Notes: generated by a model from the letters alone, not told the origin. 23,945 bases of DNA from Selenomonas sp. (GCF_024693525.1 NZ_JAILKR010000036.1:1-23945), one strand, 5' to 3'. Positions 1-6,602 are shown, counted from the stretch's first letter. Numbers and translations: made by a program.

Positions 1-591
1 AACGAGCTGGTACGCCTGCTGGAGGCGATCAAGGATGGCACGCAGTGGCTGGTCGTTGACGAGTCCTTCCTGGATTTTCTGCTCTTTGACAGCCGCTATA
101 CGGTGCGCGATCTGGTGGCGGAGTACCCGCGGCTGTTCGTCGTGCAGTCGCTGACGAAGTTCTATGCCTTGCCAGGGCTGCGGCTGGGCTTTGGTGTAGC
201 CGAGGAAAATCTGGCCGCAAGGCTCAATGCGGGCAAAGATGTCTGGAATGTCAACCTCCTGGCACAGCGGGCCGGTGTGGCGGCACTTATGGATACGGAA
301 TATCAGCAGAAAAGCCGCCAGCAGCTCATTGAGGAGATGCAGCGTCTGCATAAAGGGATTGATGGCCTGCATGGCATCAAGGCTTTTCCGCCTAGTGTGA
401 ACTTTATGCTGCTCGATGTTTCGGGAACGGGGCTTAACAGCAGTGAATTTACGGCAAAATTGCAGGCACGGGGGATTCTCGTGCGCGATTGTGCCAATTA
501 TACGGGCATTGAAGACGATTGTTACGTGCGTATCGCCATCCGCCAGCCGGAGGAGAATGATCGACTGCTTGCCGTATTGGAGGATTTTTGA
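1..591 (+). CDS. cobD: Threonine-phosphate decarboxylase CobD, 3' part only
   Basis: The frame is open from the first base, so the 5' end lies outside the window; about 196 codons remain of a family usually near 360. The protein is a fold-type I PLP enzyme. The motif VVDESFLDF lies near residues 18-26 of the fragment, and the PLP-binding lysine is in SLTKFYALPGLRLGF (lysine codon at 157-159). The C-terminal small domain follows and ends in an arginine-containing segment (YVRIAIR). CobD decarboxylates L-threonine-O-3-phosphate to (R)-1-amino-2-propanol phosphate, the cobamide nucleotide-loop linker. The fold is shared with histidinol-phosphate aminotransferase (HisC). I prefer CobD because of the VDESF(L)DF motif and the adjoining cobC-type phosphatase, which starts 3 bases after the stop. 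HisC is the main alternative. Confidence 0.8.
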   Translation, partial: NELVRLLEAIKDGTQWLVVDESFLDFLLFDSRYTVRDLVAEYPRLFVVQSLTKFYALPGLRLGFGVAEENLAARLNAGKDVWNVNLLAQRAGVAALMDTEYQQKSRQQLIEEMQRLHKGIDGLHGIKAFPPSVNFMLLDVSGTGLNSSEFTAKLQARGILVRDCANYTGIEDDCYVRIAIRQPEENDRLLAVLEDF

Positions 592-594
592 TTC

Positions 595-1212
595 ATGGTA
601 AAAGTTGTATTCGTCCGTCATGGACAGACGGAATGGAATGTCAGTGGAAAATATCAAGGGCAGTCGGATGTGGCCCTGTCAGCAGCAGGCTTAGCGCAGG
701 CAGAAAAACTGGCAGAGGGATTTCCCGTGGCGCATCTTGATGCCGTTTATGCAAGTGACCTTGTGCGGGCACGCGTCACAGCTGAGACAGTGGCCAAGAA
801 ATTCGGCTTGCCTGTCCAGCTGGAGCCGGCTTTTCGGGAACTGAGCTTTGGCGATTGGGAAGGCTTGACTTACGAGGAAATCGTAGCTTCATGGCCCGAT
901 GCCATGCGCAATTTCCTGGCGCATCCGGATATCCTGGAGGTGCCGCATGGCGAATCGTTTCCCGCCGTGCAGCAGCGGGCGCTGAAGAGGCTGCATGAGC
1001 TGCTTCAGCAGCATGAGGGACAGACCATCATGATCGCTGCGCATGGTGCTGTACTGCGTACGATGCTTGTCGCGGCACTTCATATGCCACTGCAATATCT
1101 GTGGAGCATCCGGCAGTTCAATACGGCGGTCAACATTGTGCGCTATGACACAGACGGCAGTCCGACGGTGGAATTATTGAACAGTACAGCTCATTTAGGG
1201 GAGCTTAGATAA
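595..1212 (+). CDS. cobC: Histidine-phosphatase family protein, probable alpha-ribazole phosphatase
   Basis: This 205-aa protein belongs to the phosphoglycerate-mutase-like histidine phosphatases. The catalytic core is visible: RHGQTEWN with Arg8 and phospho-acceptor His9, the ASDLVRARVTAET motif with Arg58, acid Glu82 in FRELSFGDWEG, and the second histidine His150 in AAHGAVLRT. CobC removes the 5' phosphate from alpha-ribazole phosphate (or adenosylcobalamin phosphate) late in cobamide assembly. The ATG lies 3 bases after the cobD stop, so the two genes are almost certainly co-transcribed, and this context is the main reason for the specific call. From sequence alone it could be another small-molecule phosphatase of the family (GpmB/PhoE type). 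Confidence 0.72.
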   Translation: MVKVVFVRHGQTEWNVSGKYQGQSDVALSAAGLAQAEKLAEGFPVAHLDAVYASDLVRARVTAETVAKKFGLPVQLEPAFRELSFGDWEGLTYEEIVASWPDAMRNFLAHPDILEVPHGESFPAVQQRALKRLHELLQQHEGQTIMIAAHGAVLRTMLVAALHMPLQYLWSIRQFNTAVNIVRYDTDGSPTVELLNSTAHLGELR

Positions 1213-1231
1213 TAAGGAAGAAGGTTAAGCA

Positions 1232-2155
1232 ATGAAGGTTTTAGTGACAGGCGGAGCAGGGTTCATCGGTTCGCATTTGGTGCGGCAGCTGCTGGCTGCA
1301 GGCAATGAAGTCACCGTGCTTGACAATGTCAGCACGGGCGACTGGGGACACTTGCCAGCAGGCTGCGAGGAGTGGGAGATGGATATCCGCTCGCAGGAAA
1401 TCATCCCGCGCATCATGAAGGCGCGCTTTGATGCCATCGTGCATCTGGCTGCCCAGACGATGGTCAACGTCTCGATCGATGATCCGGCGTTCGATGCGAT
1501 GCAGAATGTCGTCGGCACCGTGAATGTGCTGGAGGCTGCCCGCAAGAGCGAGGTCGGCCGTGTCATCTTTGCTTCGACTGCTGCCGGCTATGGCGACGTG
1601 GCGGAAACAGAGCTGCCAATCAAGGAGCAGCAGGCGCTGCAGCCGATGTCTTTCTATGGCCTCAGCAAAGTAACGGTCGAGAAGTATCTGGCCATGTATA
1701 AAGAAGTTTTTGGGCTTGACTATGTCGTACTGCGTTTTGCCAACGTCTATGGGGAACGCCAGGGAGATACGGGCGAGGGCGGTGTCATCAGCATCTTCGC
1801 GAAGCGGGTCGCGGCCGGCAAGGGCATTACGATCTATGGTGACGGCGAGCAGACGCGTGACTTCATCTATGCGGGGGATATCGCTGCGGGCATCTGCGCG
1901 GCCCTGGCAACGGAGAATGTCAATGCGGTCTATAACCTGAGCACCAGCACAGAGACCAGCCTCAACGAGCTCGTGAAGATCATGGAGGATATCACCTGGA
2001 AGAAGGTCGATGTGTCCTACGGTGCTGTCCGCACGGGGGACATCCGCCGCTCGGTGCTGGATAATAGCATGGCTGTCCAGAATCTTGGCTGGAAGCCGCA
2101 GACGAGCCTCAAGAAGGGCCTCAAGAACACCATCGGCTATTTCAAAGGGGAATGA
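1232..2155 (+). CDS. NAD-dependent sugar-nucleotide epimerase/dehydratase (GalE-like, extended SDR)
   Basis: This 307-aa protein starts with a Rossmann NAD-binding motif (TGGAGFIGSHL, residues 6-16) followed by an Asp31 that fits NAD selectivity (VLDNVSTG). The active site is the SDR triad: Ser115/Thr116 in FASTAAGYG and Tyr142/Lys146 in YGLSK. RFANVYGERQ and the GDGEQTRDFIY segment are typical of UDP-glucose 4-epimerase-type enzymes that act on nucleotide sugars in the cytoplasm. The length is slightly short for GalE (about 330 aa), and substrate cannot be decided from sequence. Alternatives are UDP-N-acetylglucosamine 4-epimerase or a nucleotide-sugar dehydratase. The AAGGAAGAAGG ribosome site precedes the ATG. 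The gap to cobC is 19 bases, suggesting the same transcript, and a hairpin follows the stop. Confidence 0.85.
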   Translation: MKVLVTGGAGFIGSHLVRQLLAAGNEVTVLDNVSTGDWGHLPAGCEEWEMDIRSQEIIPRIMKARFDAIVHLAAQTMVNVSIDDPAFDAMQNVVGTVNVLEAARKSEVGRVIFASTAAGYGDVAETELPIKEQQALQPMSFYGLSKVTVEKYLAMYKEVFGLDYVVLRFANVYGERQGDTGEGGVISIFAKRVAAGKGITIYGDGEQTRDFIYAGDIAAGICAALATENVNAVYNLSTSTETSLNELVKIMEDITWKKVDVSYGAVRTGDIRRSVLDNSMAVQNLGWKPQTSLKKGLKNTIGYFKGE

Positions 2156-2156
2156 T

Positions 2157-2195
2157 GCTTATCCACAGGATCGCTGTGAATAAGCTGGCATTTTT
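2157..2195 (+). terminator. Hairpin terminator after the epimerase gene, containing two inverted DnaA-box consensus sites
   Basis: The stem pairs 2157-2168 (GCTTATCCACAG) with 2174-2185 (CTGTGAATAAGC) around a 5-nt loop, with one C-A mismatch. A run of five T follows at 2191-2195. The arms contain TTATCCACA (2159-2167) and TTATTCACA on the minus strand (2175-2183). Both fit the DnaA-box consensus TTATNCACA. It ends the cob/epimerase transcript before the rplM promoter. Confidence 0.6.
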
Positions 2196-2219
2196 CTCGG
2201 AGAAAATGTAAAAAATCTC

Positions 2220-2248
2220 TTGACTTGTTGCGTTTTTATGAGTAGAAT
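2220..2248 (+). promoter_or_regulatory. Sigma-70-type promoter of rplM-rpsI
   Basis: The -35 box TTGACT is at 2220-2225 and the -10 box TAGAAT at 2243-2248, with a 17-bp spacer. Transcription would start near 2255, leaving a leader of about 100 nt before rplM. Confidence 0.75.
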
Positions 2249-2254
2249 ATTTCT

Positions 2255-2356
2255 ATGTGATGTTACGGACTCAGGCATCCATTAGCCCCGGAAGCCGTTT
2301 TCGAGAGCGTCATATACCGATAAAATAAGAATTGAAATCATTAGGGGGGAAATCGC
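2255..2356 (+). promoter_or_regulatory. 5' leader of rplM, candidate ribosomal-protein autoregulatory leader
   Basis: About 100 nt separate the predicted start site from the rplM ATG. The leader contains short self-complementary pieces (GGC/GCC around 2273-2294, CGG/CCG around 2289-2297) and a strong GGGGGG ribosome site at 2343-2348. L13 leaders that autoregulate rplM-rpsI are known in Firmicutes (Rfam L13_leader family). I cannot confirm the consensus fold by eye, so this is an inference from position and length. Confidence 0.3.
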
Positions 2357-2797
2357 ATGAAGACAACGTTTATGGCAAATGCATCCAATATCGAGCGCAA
2401 ATGGTATGTTGTAGACGCTGAAGGCCAGACTGTCGGCCGCCTCGCAGCTGAAGTCGCAAAAGTTCTTCGCGGTAAAAATAAACCGACCTTTACTCCGCAC
2501 GTTGATACGGGTGATTACGTCATCGTCATCAATGCAGAGAAAGTAAAATTCACGGGTAAGAAACTGACGGACAAGACTTATTTCCGTCATTCCGGTTATC
2601 AGGGTGGCACGACGTTCACGTCTGCTGGCCTGATGCTCGAGAAGTTCCCGGAGCGCGTTCTGGAGCACGCTATCAAAGGCATGCTGCCGCACAACCGCCT
2701 CGGTGCTCAGATGTATCGCAAACTCAGCGTTTATGCTGGCAGCGAGCATCCGCATGCAGCTCAGAAGCCGGAAAAGCTCGAGCTGAACATTCGCTAA
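2357..2797 (+). CDS. rplM: Ribosomal protein L13 (uL13)
   Basis: This 146-aa protein is a full-length uL13 of the large ribosomal subunit, an early assembly protein that binds 23S rRNA. Recognisable family segments are [17 protein letters not shown] near the N-terminus, GDYVIVINA in the middle, [12 protein letters not shown], and the conserved [20 protein letters not shown] block followed by HPHAAQKPE. The start is set by a G-rich ribosome site 8 bases upstream. A second Met lies at residue 6 ([11 protein letters not shown]), which could be an alternative start but lacks a ribosome site. It is first in the conserved rplM-rpsI operon, with rpsI 23 bases downstream. Confidence 0.97.
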   Translation: MKTTFMANASNIERKWYVVDAEGQTVGRLAAEVAKVLRGKNKPTFTPHVDTGDYVIVINAEKVKFTGKKLTDKTYFRHSGYQGGTTFTSAGLMLEKFPERVLEHAIKGMLPHNRLGAQMYRKLSVYAGSEHPHAAQKPEKLELNIR

Positions 2798-2820
2798 TCT
2801 GGAAAGGGAGGAACTTCTAA

Positions 2821-3213
2821 ATGGCACAAGTAAGCTACTACGGCACTGGCCGCAGAAAATCTTCCGTTGCCCGTGTTCGTCTGGTTCCAGGCGAAGGCAA
2901 AGTTACGATCAATGGTCGTAGCATGGAAGAGTATTTTGGTCTGGGTACGCTGGAACTGATCGTTCGTCAGCCGCTCAACCTTACGGAGACTAACGACAAG
3001 TATGACGTCATCGCTAACGTTGCAGGTGGCGGTGTAACTGGTCAGGCTGGTGCTATTCGTCATGGCATCACCCGTGCACTCATGGAAATGGATGCTGAGC
3101 TCCGTCCGGCTCTGAAGAAAGCTGGCTTCGTAACGCGTGACCCGCGTGAGAAAGAGCGCCGTAAATACGGTCTCAAGAAAGCTCGTAAGGCTTCTCAGTT
3201 CTCGAAACGTTGA
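2821..3213 (+). CDS. rpsI: Ribosomal protein S9 (uS9)
   Basis: This 130-aa protein is full-length uS9 of the small subunit. Its C-terminal tail reaches the P-site tRNA anticodon loop. Visible family blocks are the N-terminal [16 protein letters not shown], the central [19 protein letters not shown], the [19 protein letters not shown] segment, and the terminal QFSKR with the conserved Lys-Arg end. An AAGGGAGGA ribosome site precedes the ATG. It is co-transcribed with rplM and followed by a strong intrinsic terminator. Confidence 0.98.
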   Translation: MAQVSYYGTGRRKSSVARVRLVPGEGKVTINGRSMEEYFGLGTLELIVRQPLNLTETNDKYDVIANVAGGGVTGQAGAIRHGITRALMEMDAELRPALKKAGFVTRDPREKERRKYGLKKARKASQFSKR

Positions 3214-3238
3214 TTCTTGCGTTTTTATACGGAATTGG

Positions 3239-3273
3239 AAAAAACCATCAGTCATTTGGCTGATGGTTTTTTT
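3239..3273 (+). terminator. Intrinsic terminator of rplM-rpsI
   Basis: AAAACCATCAG (3241-3251) pairs with CTGATGGTTTT (3260-3270) around an 8-nt loop. The U tract begins within the 3' arm and continues to 3273. Confidence 0.9.
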
Positions 3274-3310
3274 GTTAGCAGCTGTAGTTAATAGATGGAT
3301 AGATAATAGA

Positions 3311-3345
3311 AAAGAAAGAGTCAAGCATCGCTTGACTCTTTCTTT
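3311..3345 (-). terminator. Perfect 16-bp hairpin, probably the terminator of the minus-strand small gene
   Basis: AAAGAAAGAGTCAAGC (3311-3326) is perfectly complementary to GCTTGACTCTTTCTTT (3330-3345), with a 3-nt ATC loop. It lies 18 bases past the end of the minus-strand gene at 3363. Because the arms are A-rich on one side and T-rich on the other it can act in both directions, as a backup for rpsI and as the main stop for the small gene. Confidence 0.75.
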
Positions 3346-3362
3346 ATGTTGCGAATTTGGAA

Positions 3363-3569
3363 TTACTTCTTCAGAGCTTCCTTCAGGATTGCCGTCAGGG
3401 CTTTTTCTGTAACACGCATCATGTCGTTGAGCAGAGCATTGTACAGATCGCCACCGTCCGTCACACCACGACCATTCTCCGTAATGAAGAATTTCTTCGG
3501 ATGCTCCTCAGACTGATAAGCATCGTTAAGTTTTTCCCGGACAAGTTTTTCAATTTCCTGTTCCGTCAT
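3363..3569 (-). CDS. Small hypothetical protein (68 aa)
   Basis: I do not recognise this protein. It is 68 aa, charged and soluble, with no signal peptide or membrane segment. An N-terminal acidic helix (MTEQEIEKLVREKLNDAY) is followed by a middle segment rich in Gly and aromatic residues (KKFFITENGRGVTDGGDLY), and then a second amphipathic helix ending in ILKEALKK. It is supported as a real gene by an AGAGGTGA ribosome site just upstream on the minus strand, two TATAAT-like -10 boxes (minus strand, at 3597-3602 and 3604-3609) and the perfect hairpin after its stop. The -35 region is weak. It is divergent from the exported protein gene at 3809. Confidence 0.7.
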   Translation of the reverse strand: MTEQEIEKLVREKLNDAYQSEEHPKKFFITENGRGVTDGGDLYNALLNDMMRVTEKALTAILKEALKK

Positions 3570-3701
3570 TACACAGTCACCTCTTTCCTAAAATCTATTA
3601 TATATTATACGACATCTTGCCGTATTTTTCCTTGTTTTTCCTAAAAATAAATAATAGTTATCTTTTCAGTTGCTTTCCATCGAATTTGAATTGGAATTTA
3701 A

Positions 3702-3740
3702 TTGACATTTAAAACTAGTTTAAATACCTTTCGTTATACT
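3702..3740 (+). promoter_or_regulatory. Promoter/operator region of the exported tandem-domain protein
   Basis: A consensus TTGACA lies at 3702-3707. It is followed by the 10-bp palindrome AAACTAGTTT (3712-3721) and by a good -10-like TATACT at 3735-3740. The spacing from TTGACA to TATACT is 27 bp, too long for a standard pair. The alternative -10 at 17 bp spacing is TACCTT (3725-3730). The palindrome inside the promoter could be a repressor site. The exact promoter assignment is uncertain. Confidence 0.4.
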
Positions 3741-3808
3741 ATGACCATACCATTCGATAAGAGAATGGATAAAGAAAAAGGTTTATCTATAGAAAGGTGA
3801 TGTGACAT

Positions 3809-4537
3809 ATGAAACGTGCGAATAAGAAATTGGTAGCAGGTATATTGGCTGGTGCAATGTTGACGGGAATTGGTGTTAATGCCGCCAGTGCCAAATCGGT
3901 TTCCCATGCGGACAAACACCAGCGTCCGGCTGTTATGCAGAAGGGCAAAATGGCACCGTGTCCGCCGGTACAGATGAGTGCAGATGATGCAGCTAAGAAA
4001 GTTCACGATACCTTTGGTGTCGATGAGAAAGAAGTCAAGAGTGCCATTGAGGAGGGCAAGGACATCCGTGATATTGGCCAGGCAGCTATGTTTGCCAATA
4101 TCAGCGGGAAATCCTTCAAGGATGTCATGGGCATGAAGACGGATACCAAAGACTGGCCGGAAGTGGGCAAAGAGCTTGGCATCACCCGTGAGCAGGTACA
4201 GGACAAGATGGTAACGATGCAGGCAAAAGAGATTGCCGAAAAGGCCAGCATCGATGAAAATACGGCCACGTCCCTGCTGAAAAACGGCTATCATGCGCAG
4301 GATATTGTGGCGGCAGGAGTTCTGGCAAAAGCTGCCAACAAGGACATCCAGAGTGTTCTGGACATGAAGAAAATCAACAATCGCTGGGGTGATGTAGCAG
4401 ATCAGCTGGGCGTTGATAAAAGCGTGCTGAATGTTGGCCGCGGTCCCCAGGATATGAATGGACATGGTCCGCAGGGCGGCCCGCCGCCAGCAGGCGAGGT
4501 TGATGCACCGGCAGCTCCCGAAGAACCGGCTAAGTAA
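3809..4537 (+). CDS. Exported protein with two tandem copies of an unrecognised helical domain
   Basis: I do not recognise a named family. The 242-aa protein has a Sec signal peptide: a basic MKRANKK start, a hydrophobic segment at residues 8-24 and an AASAK cleavage region near 25-29. Two related units follow, about residues 62-130 and 142-208. Each has a VDE/IDE element, then EEGKDIRDIG / KNGYHAQDIV, an Ala-rich helix, V..MK, a Trp (WPEVGKELGIT / WGDVADQLGVD) and a closing short helix. The C-terminal tail (from about 210) is rich in Gly, Pro and Glu and looks disordered. An AAAGGTGA ribosome site sits just before the ATG. The product is likely periplasmic or cell-surface; function is unknown. 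The gene stands alone between its own promoter region and a hairpin terminator. Confidence 0.85.
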   Translation: MKRANKKLVAGILAGAMLTGIGVNAASAKSVSHADKHQRPAVMQKGKMAPCPPVQMSADDAAKKVHDTFGVDEKEVKSAIEEGKDIRDIGQAAMFANISGKSFKDVMGMKTDTKDWPEVGKELGITREQVQDKMVTMQAKEIAEKASIDENTATSLLKNGYHAQDIVAAGVLAKAANKDIQSVLDMKKINNRWGDVADQLGVDKSVLNVGRGPQDMNGHGPQGGPPPAGEVDAPAAPEEPAK

Positions 4538-4572
4538 ATAAAGGTAAGGATATAAAAGCCCGTTGACTCGAT

Positions 4573-4618
4573 AAACTCCCCTTATGAAGGCAGTAAAACT
4601 GTTAGTATAGGGGAGTTT
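4573..4618 (+). terminator. Terminator of the exported tandem-domain protein gene
   Basis: AAACTCCCCT (4573-4582) pairs with AGGGGAGTTT (4609-4618), with a small inner hairpin CAGT-AAA-ACTG at 4591-4601. The T run after it is short, so efficiency is uncertain. Confidence 0.65.
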
Positions 4619-4624
4619 TGCATT

Positions 4625-4705
4625 TTCGAGCACTGCCTCAGTCCTAGCCGCCGTTAGGGGCAATGCCATAAACGAAGCGATTGATGGTTTCCGTTAAGAA
4701 CGAAA
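4625..4705 (+). repeat. Possible dispersed intergenic repeat, copy 1
   Basis: The 22-nt core at 4647-4668 matches 19 of 22 positions of a core at 17664-17685, in the same orientation. Both copies have TTCGAG upstream (4625-4630 here) and a weakly similar ACG...GTTT.CGTT.AG stretch downstream. Both lie in noncoding DNA after a gene. The core contains the small palindrome GGCAATGCC. The outer limits are approximate, and a pair this similar could arise by chance in a window this size. Confidence 0.35.
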
Positions 4706-4792
4706 TTTTTATCCACTTAGTTCGTTAGAAAATCGATATTTTCATTTTATGAATAAAAAAACAAAAAAACAACATAAAATGTAAAATATGTA
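4706..4792 (+). promoter_or_regulatory. AT-rich region upstream of the trp promoter with a 9-bp inverted repeat
   Basis: No gene is visible here. CATTTTATG (4743-4751) and CATAAAATG (4773-4781) are perfect inverted arms with centres 30 bp apart, separated by an A-rich tract. The second arm ends 11 bp before the -35 box of the trp promoter. This could be an operator or an upstream activating A-tract; base composition makes a chance origin possible. Confidence 0.3.
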
Positions 4793-4821
4793 TTGACAAG
4801 GAAAACAAAAGCGTGTAAGAT
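4793..4821 (+). promoter_or_regulatory. Promoter of the T-box trp operon
   Basis: The consensus -35 TTGACA is at 4793-4798 and the -10 TAAGAT at 4816-4821, with a 17-bp spacer. Transcription would start near 4828, directly before the T-box leader. A short inverted repeat, GATGT-AAA-ACATC (4819-4831), spans the -10/start region. Confidence 0.8.
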
Positions 4822-4828
4822 GTAAAAC

Positions 4829-5155
4829 ATCGACAGGTTAACAGAGTTACAGTCGATTAACACGGAAAATCAACGAACGGGAAATAGTACGATTACAGGT
4901 AGCTGTCAAGCGAGCCGGAGACTGGGAGACCAGTGGTGTGAAGTCCGGTCAGTGAGGTAATCTGAATGGTCCCGAGAGAGTCCACCCAAAGCAGATGGAT
5001 GTCTGCAAGTAGGCTGGAACGGCCGCCTCCGTTATCGGGCTACGGCATCGGCTTTTGTCCTGTGCCGGAATGAGATGTAGTTGATACATGCAAACGGGTG
5101 GTACCGCGAAGCTGATTCGCCCCGGCTGGAGAATTTCTCCGGTCGGGGCTTTTGT
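4829..5155 (+). promoter_or_regulatory. T-box leader with Trp (TGG) specifier, regulating trpFCBA
   Basis: This is a T-box riboregulator that reads tRNA-Trp charging. An accessory 5' hairpin ATCGAC/GTCGAT (4829-4834/4852-4857) comes first. Stem I follows, with an AGTA-type element near 4886 and the opposing GAA; the next codon, TGG at 4967-4969, is the specifier. The T-box sequence AACGGGTGGTACCGCG is at 5093-5108, with the TGGT bulge (5099-5102) that would pair with the tRNA CCA end. The intrinsic terminator is GCCCCGGCTGGAG (5119-5131) against CTCCGGTCGGGGC (5137-5149), then TTTT. Uncharged tRNA-Trp is expected to stabilise the antiterminator and allow transcription into trpF. Confidence 0.93.
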
Positions 5156-5174
5156 AGTATTAGGGGATGAGTGG

Positions 5175-5804
5175 ATGAAGGTTAAGATTTGTGGTATGAA
5201 ATCGTTGTTGACGGCAAAAGTTGCCGAAGAGGCAGGTGCAGATTTCATTGGATTTATTTTTTGGCCCGAGAGCCATCGGTATATTGAGCCGGAACATGCT
5301 GCCGTAATCAGCAGTCAATTGCAGCATTCTTGGAAAACCGGTGTATTCGTTGATGAAGATATCGAGAAGGTCAATGAAATTGTCCGCCAGGTACATCTTG
5401 ATTTCGTCCAGCTCCATGGTCATGAGAATGCGGCTTATGCCCGCAAGGTGCAGTGCTCCGTTATCAAGGCATTCCGTTATGGAGACAACTTTTCGGCGGA
5501 AGCAGCCAATGAGTATCCGGCTGAGTTGATTCTTATCGATGCCTTCCGTCCAGGCAAGGTTGGTGGAACCGGGGAGACTTTTGATTGGCGGTCCGCCGCC
5601 GAAGAGATAGCGAAAGTGGAAAAACCTGTGTTGATTGCCGGTGGCATCAACATCGACAACCTGCAGACAGTGCTGCGAACGTTCCATCCTTATGGAGTGG
5701 ACGTATCGGGCAGTTTGGAGGTAGAAGAAGAAAAATCTATCAGCAAGATACAGGCCTTTATGCGAAGAGCTAGAAGCCTACCGCGGGGGAGAAAGCGTCA
5801 ATGA
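5175..5804 (+). CDS. trpF: Phosphoribosylanthranilate isomerase
   Basis: TrpF converts N-(5'-phosphoribosyl)anthranilate to CdRP, the third step of tryptophan synthesis. The protein is 209 aa, a (beta/alpha)8 barrel. It opens with MKVKICGMK, where Cys5 is the catalytic base. DFVQLHG lies in the middle, LIDAF and GGTGETFDW follow, then LIAGGIN, and the catalytic Asp is in GVDVSGSLE. The last motif is slightly unlike the common VDVSSGVE. I start at the ATG at 5175 because KICG must be N-terminal and AGGGG at 5162-5166 is well placed; the frame stays open further upstream, but that stretch is T-box RNA. The stop overlaps the trpC start in ATGA, so translation is probably coupled. Confidence 0.95.
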   Translation: MKVKICGMKSLLTAKVAEEAGADFIGFIFWPESHRYIEPEHAAVISSQLQHSWKTGVFVDEDIEKVNEIVRQVHLDFVQLHGHENAAYARKVQCSVIKAFRYGDNFSAEAANEYPAELILIDAFRPGKVGGTGETFDWRSAAEEIAKVEKPVLIAGGINIDNLQTVLRTFHPYGVDVSGSLEVEEEKSISKIQAFMRRARSLPRGRKRQ

Positions 5805-6568
5805 AAGATATATTAGCAGAAATCGTGGCGAAAAAAAGAGAAATTGTCGCTGCAGCCAAGGCAGATATGCCCTTGGAAGAAATCAAAGCGAAGATAAAGC
5901 CGGATACCTTCCGGATGAGCAAAAAATTTAAAAAGGGTGACTGGAACCTCATCGCTGAGTGCAAACTTCAGTCTCCGGCAAAGGGACGTCTTAACAAGAC
6001 CCATACGGTGGAGGAATTGGCGCATATCTACGAAGAGAGTGGTGCCAGTATGTTATCGGTCCATACGGACCCGCATTTCCTAGGATGTAATGAGGATTTT
6101 ATCAAGGTGCGCCAGCAGGTGAAAATTCCCTTGCTTCGCAAAGACTTTATCATCGATGAATATCAGATTTACGAAGCGCGGATGCTGGGGGCCGATGCGA
6201 TTCTGTTGATTGCGAGAATCCTGACTCCGGAGCAGTTGCGGGAATATCTCTATACGGCTTGGAGTTTGGGGATGGATGCCTTGGTGGAAGTTCACGATGA
6301 GGCGGATATGAAAGCAGCTCTTTCGACGCCGGCGGAGTTTATCGGCATCAACAATCGTAACTTGAAGACCTTTAAGACCGATATTCAGCAAACCTTGGAT
6401 TTACTTCCTAACGCCGATTCCAACCGCGTCCTCATCAGTGAGAGCGGTGTTTTTAGCGCCGAGGATGCCAAGGTACTCCGGGATGCCGGCTGCGATGGAA
6501 TACTGGTAGGTGAGGGGCTGGTTCGTTCCCAGGATATTGGGGCGATGACCCGGACGCTTTCCCATTGA
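5801..6568 (+). CDS. trpC: Indole-3-glycerol phosphate synthase
   Basis: TrpC closes the indole ring, turning CdRP into indole-3-glycerol phosphate. The protein is 255 aa, monofunctional. Family residues are in place: Glu53 and Lys55 in [11 protein letters not shown], Lys114 in [14 protein letters not shown], Glu163 in LVEVHDEAD, the GINNRNL Asn pair (184-185), and Glu214-Ser215 in ISESGV. The phosphate-binding glycines are in GILVGEGL. Where many homologues have LSVLT-P, this one reads [11 protein letters not shown]. The ATG overlaps the trpF stop by 4 bases. A 34-base gap with a GGAGAT ribosome site separates it from trpB. Confidence 0.97.
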   Translation: MKDILAEIVAKKREIVAAAKADMPLEEIKAKIKPDTFRMSKKFKKGDWNLIAECKLQSPAKGRLNKTHTVEELAHIYEESGASMLSVHTDPHFLGCNEDFIKVRQQVKIPLLRKDFIIDEYQIYEARMLGADAILLIARILTPEQLREYLYTAWSLGMDALVEVHDEADMKAALSTPAEFIGINNRNLKTFKTDIQQTLDLLPNADSNRVLISESGVFSAEDAKVLRDAGCDGILVGEGLVRSQDIGAMTRTLSH

Positions 6569-6602
6569 ACTTTGTAAATACCGAAGATTAGGAGATAATA
6601 GC

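Noticed and set aside
4554..4568. AAAAGCCCGTTGACT resembling 17739-17753 at 14 of 15 positions
   Set aside because: Matches of this length are expected by chance many times in a window this size, and the order relative to the possible repeat differs between the two places.
3734..4669. 311-codon open frame on the minus strand opposite the exported protein
   Set aside because: The plus-strand gene has a signal peptide, ribosome site and repeated domains; the minus frame has no family match and runs through the terminator hairpin.
4709..4717. DnaA box TTATCCACT and a possible origin in the AT-rich region before the trp promoter
   Set aside because: A single site with a mismatch at the last position, no cluster, and no dnaA or other origin genes nearby.
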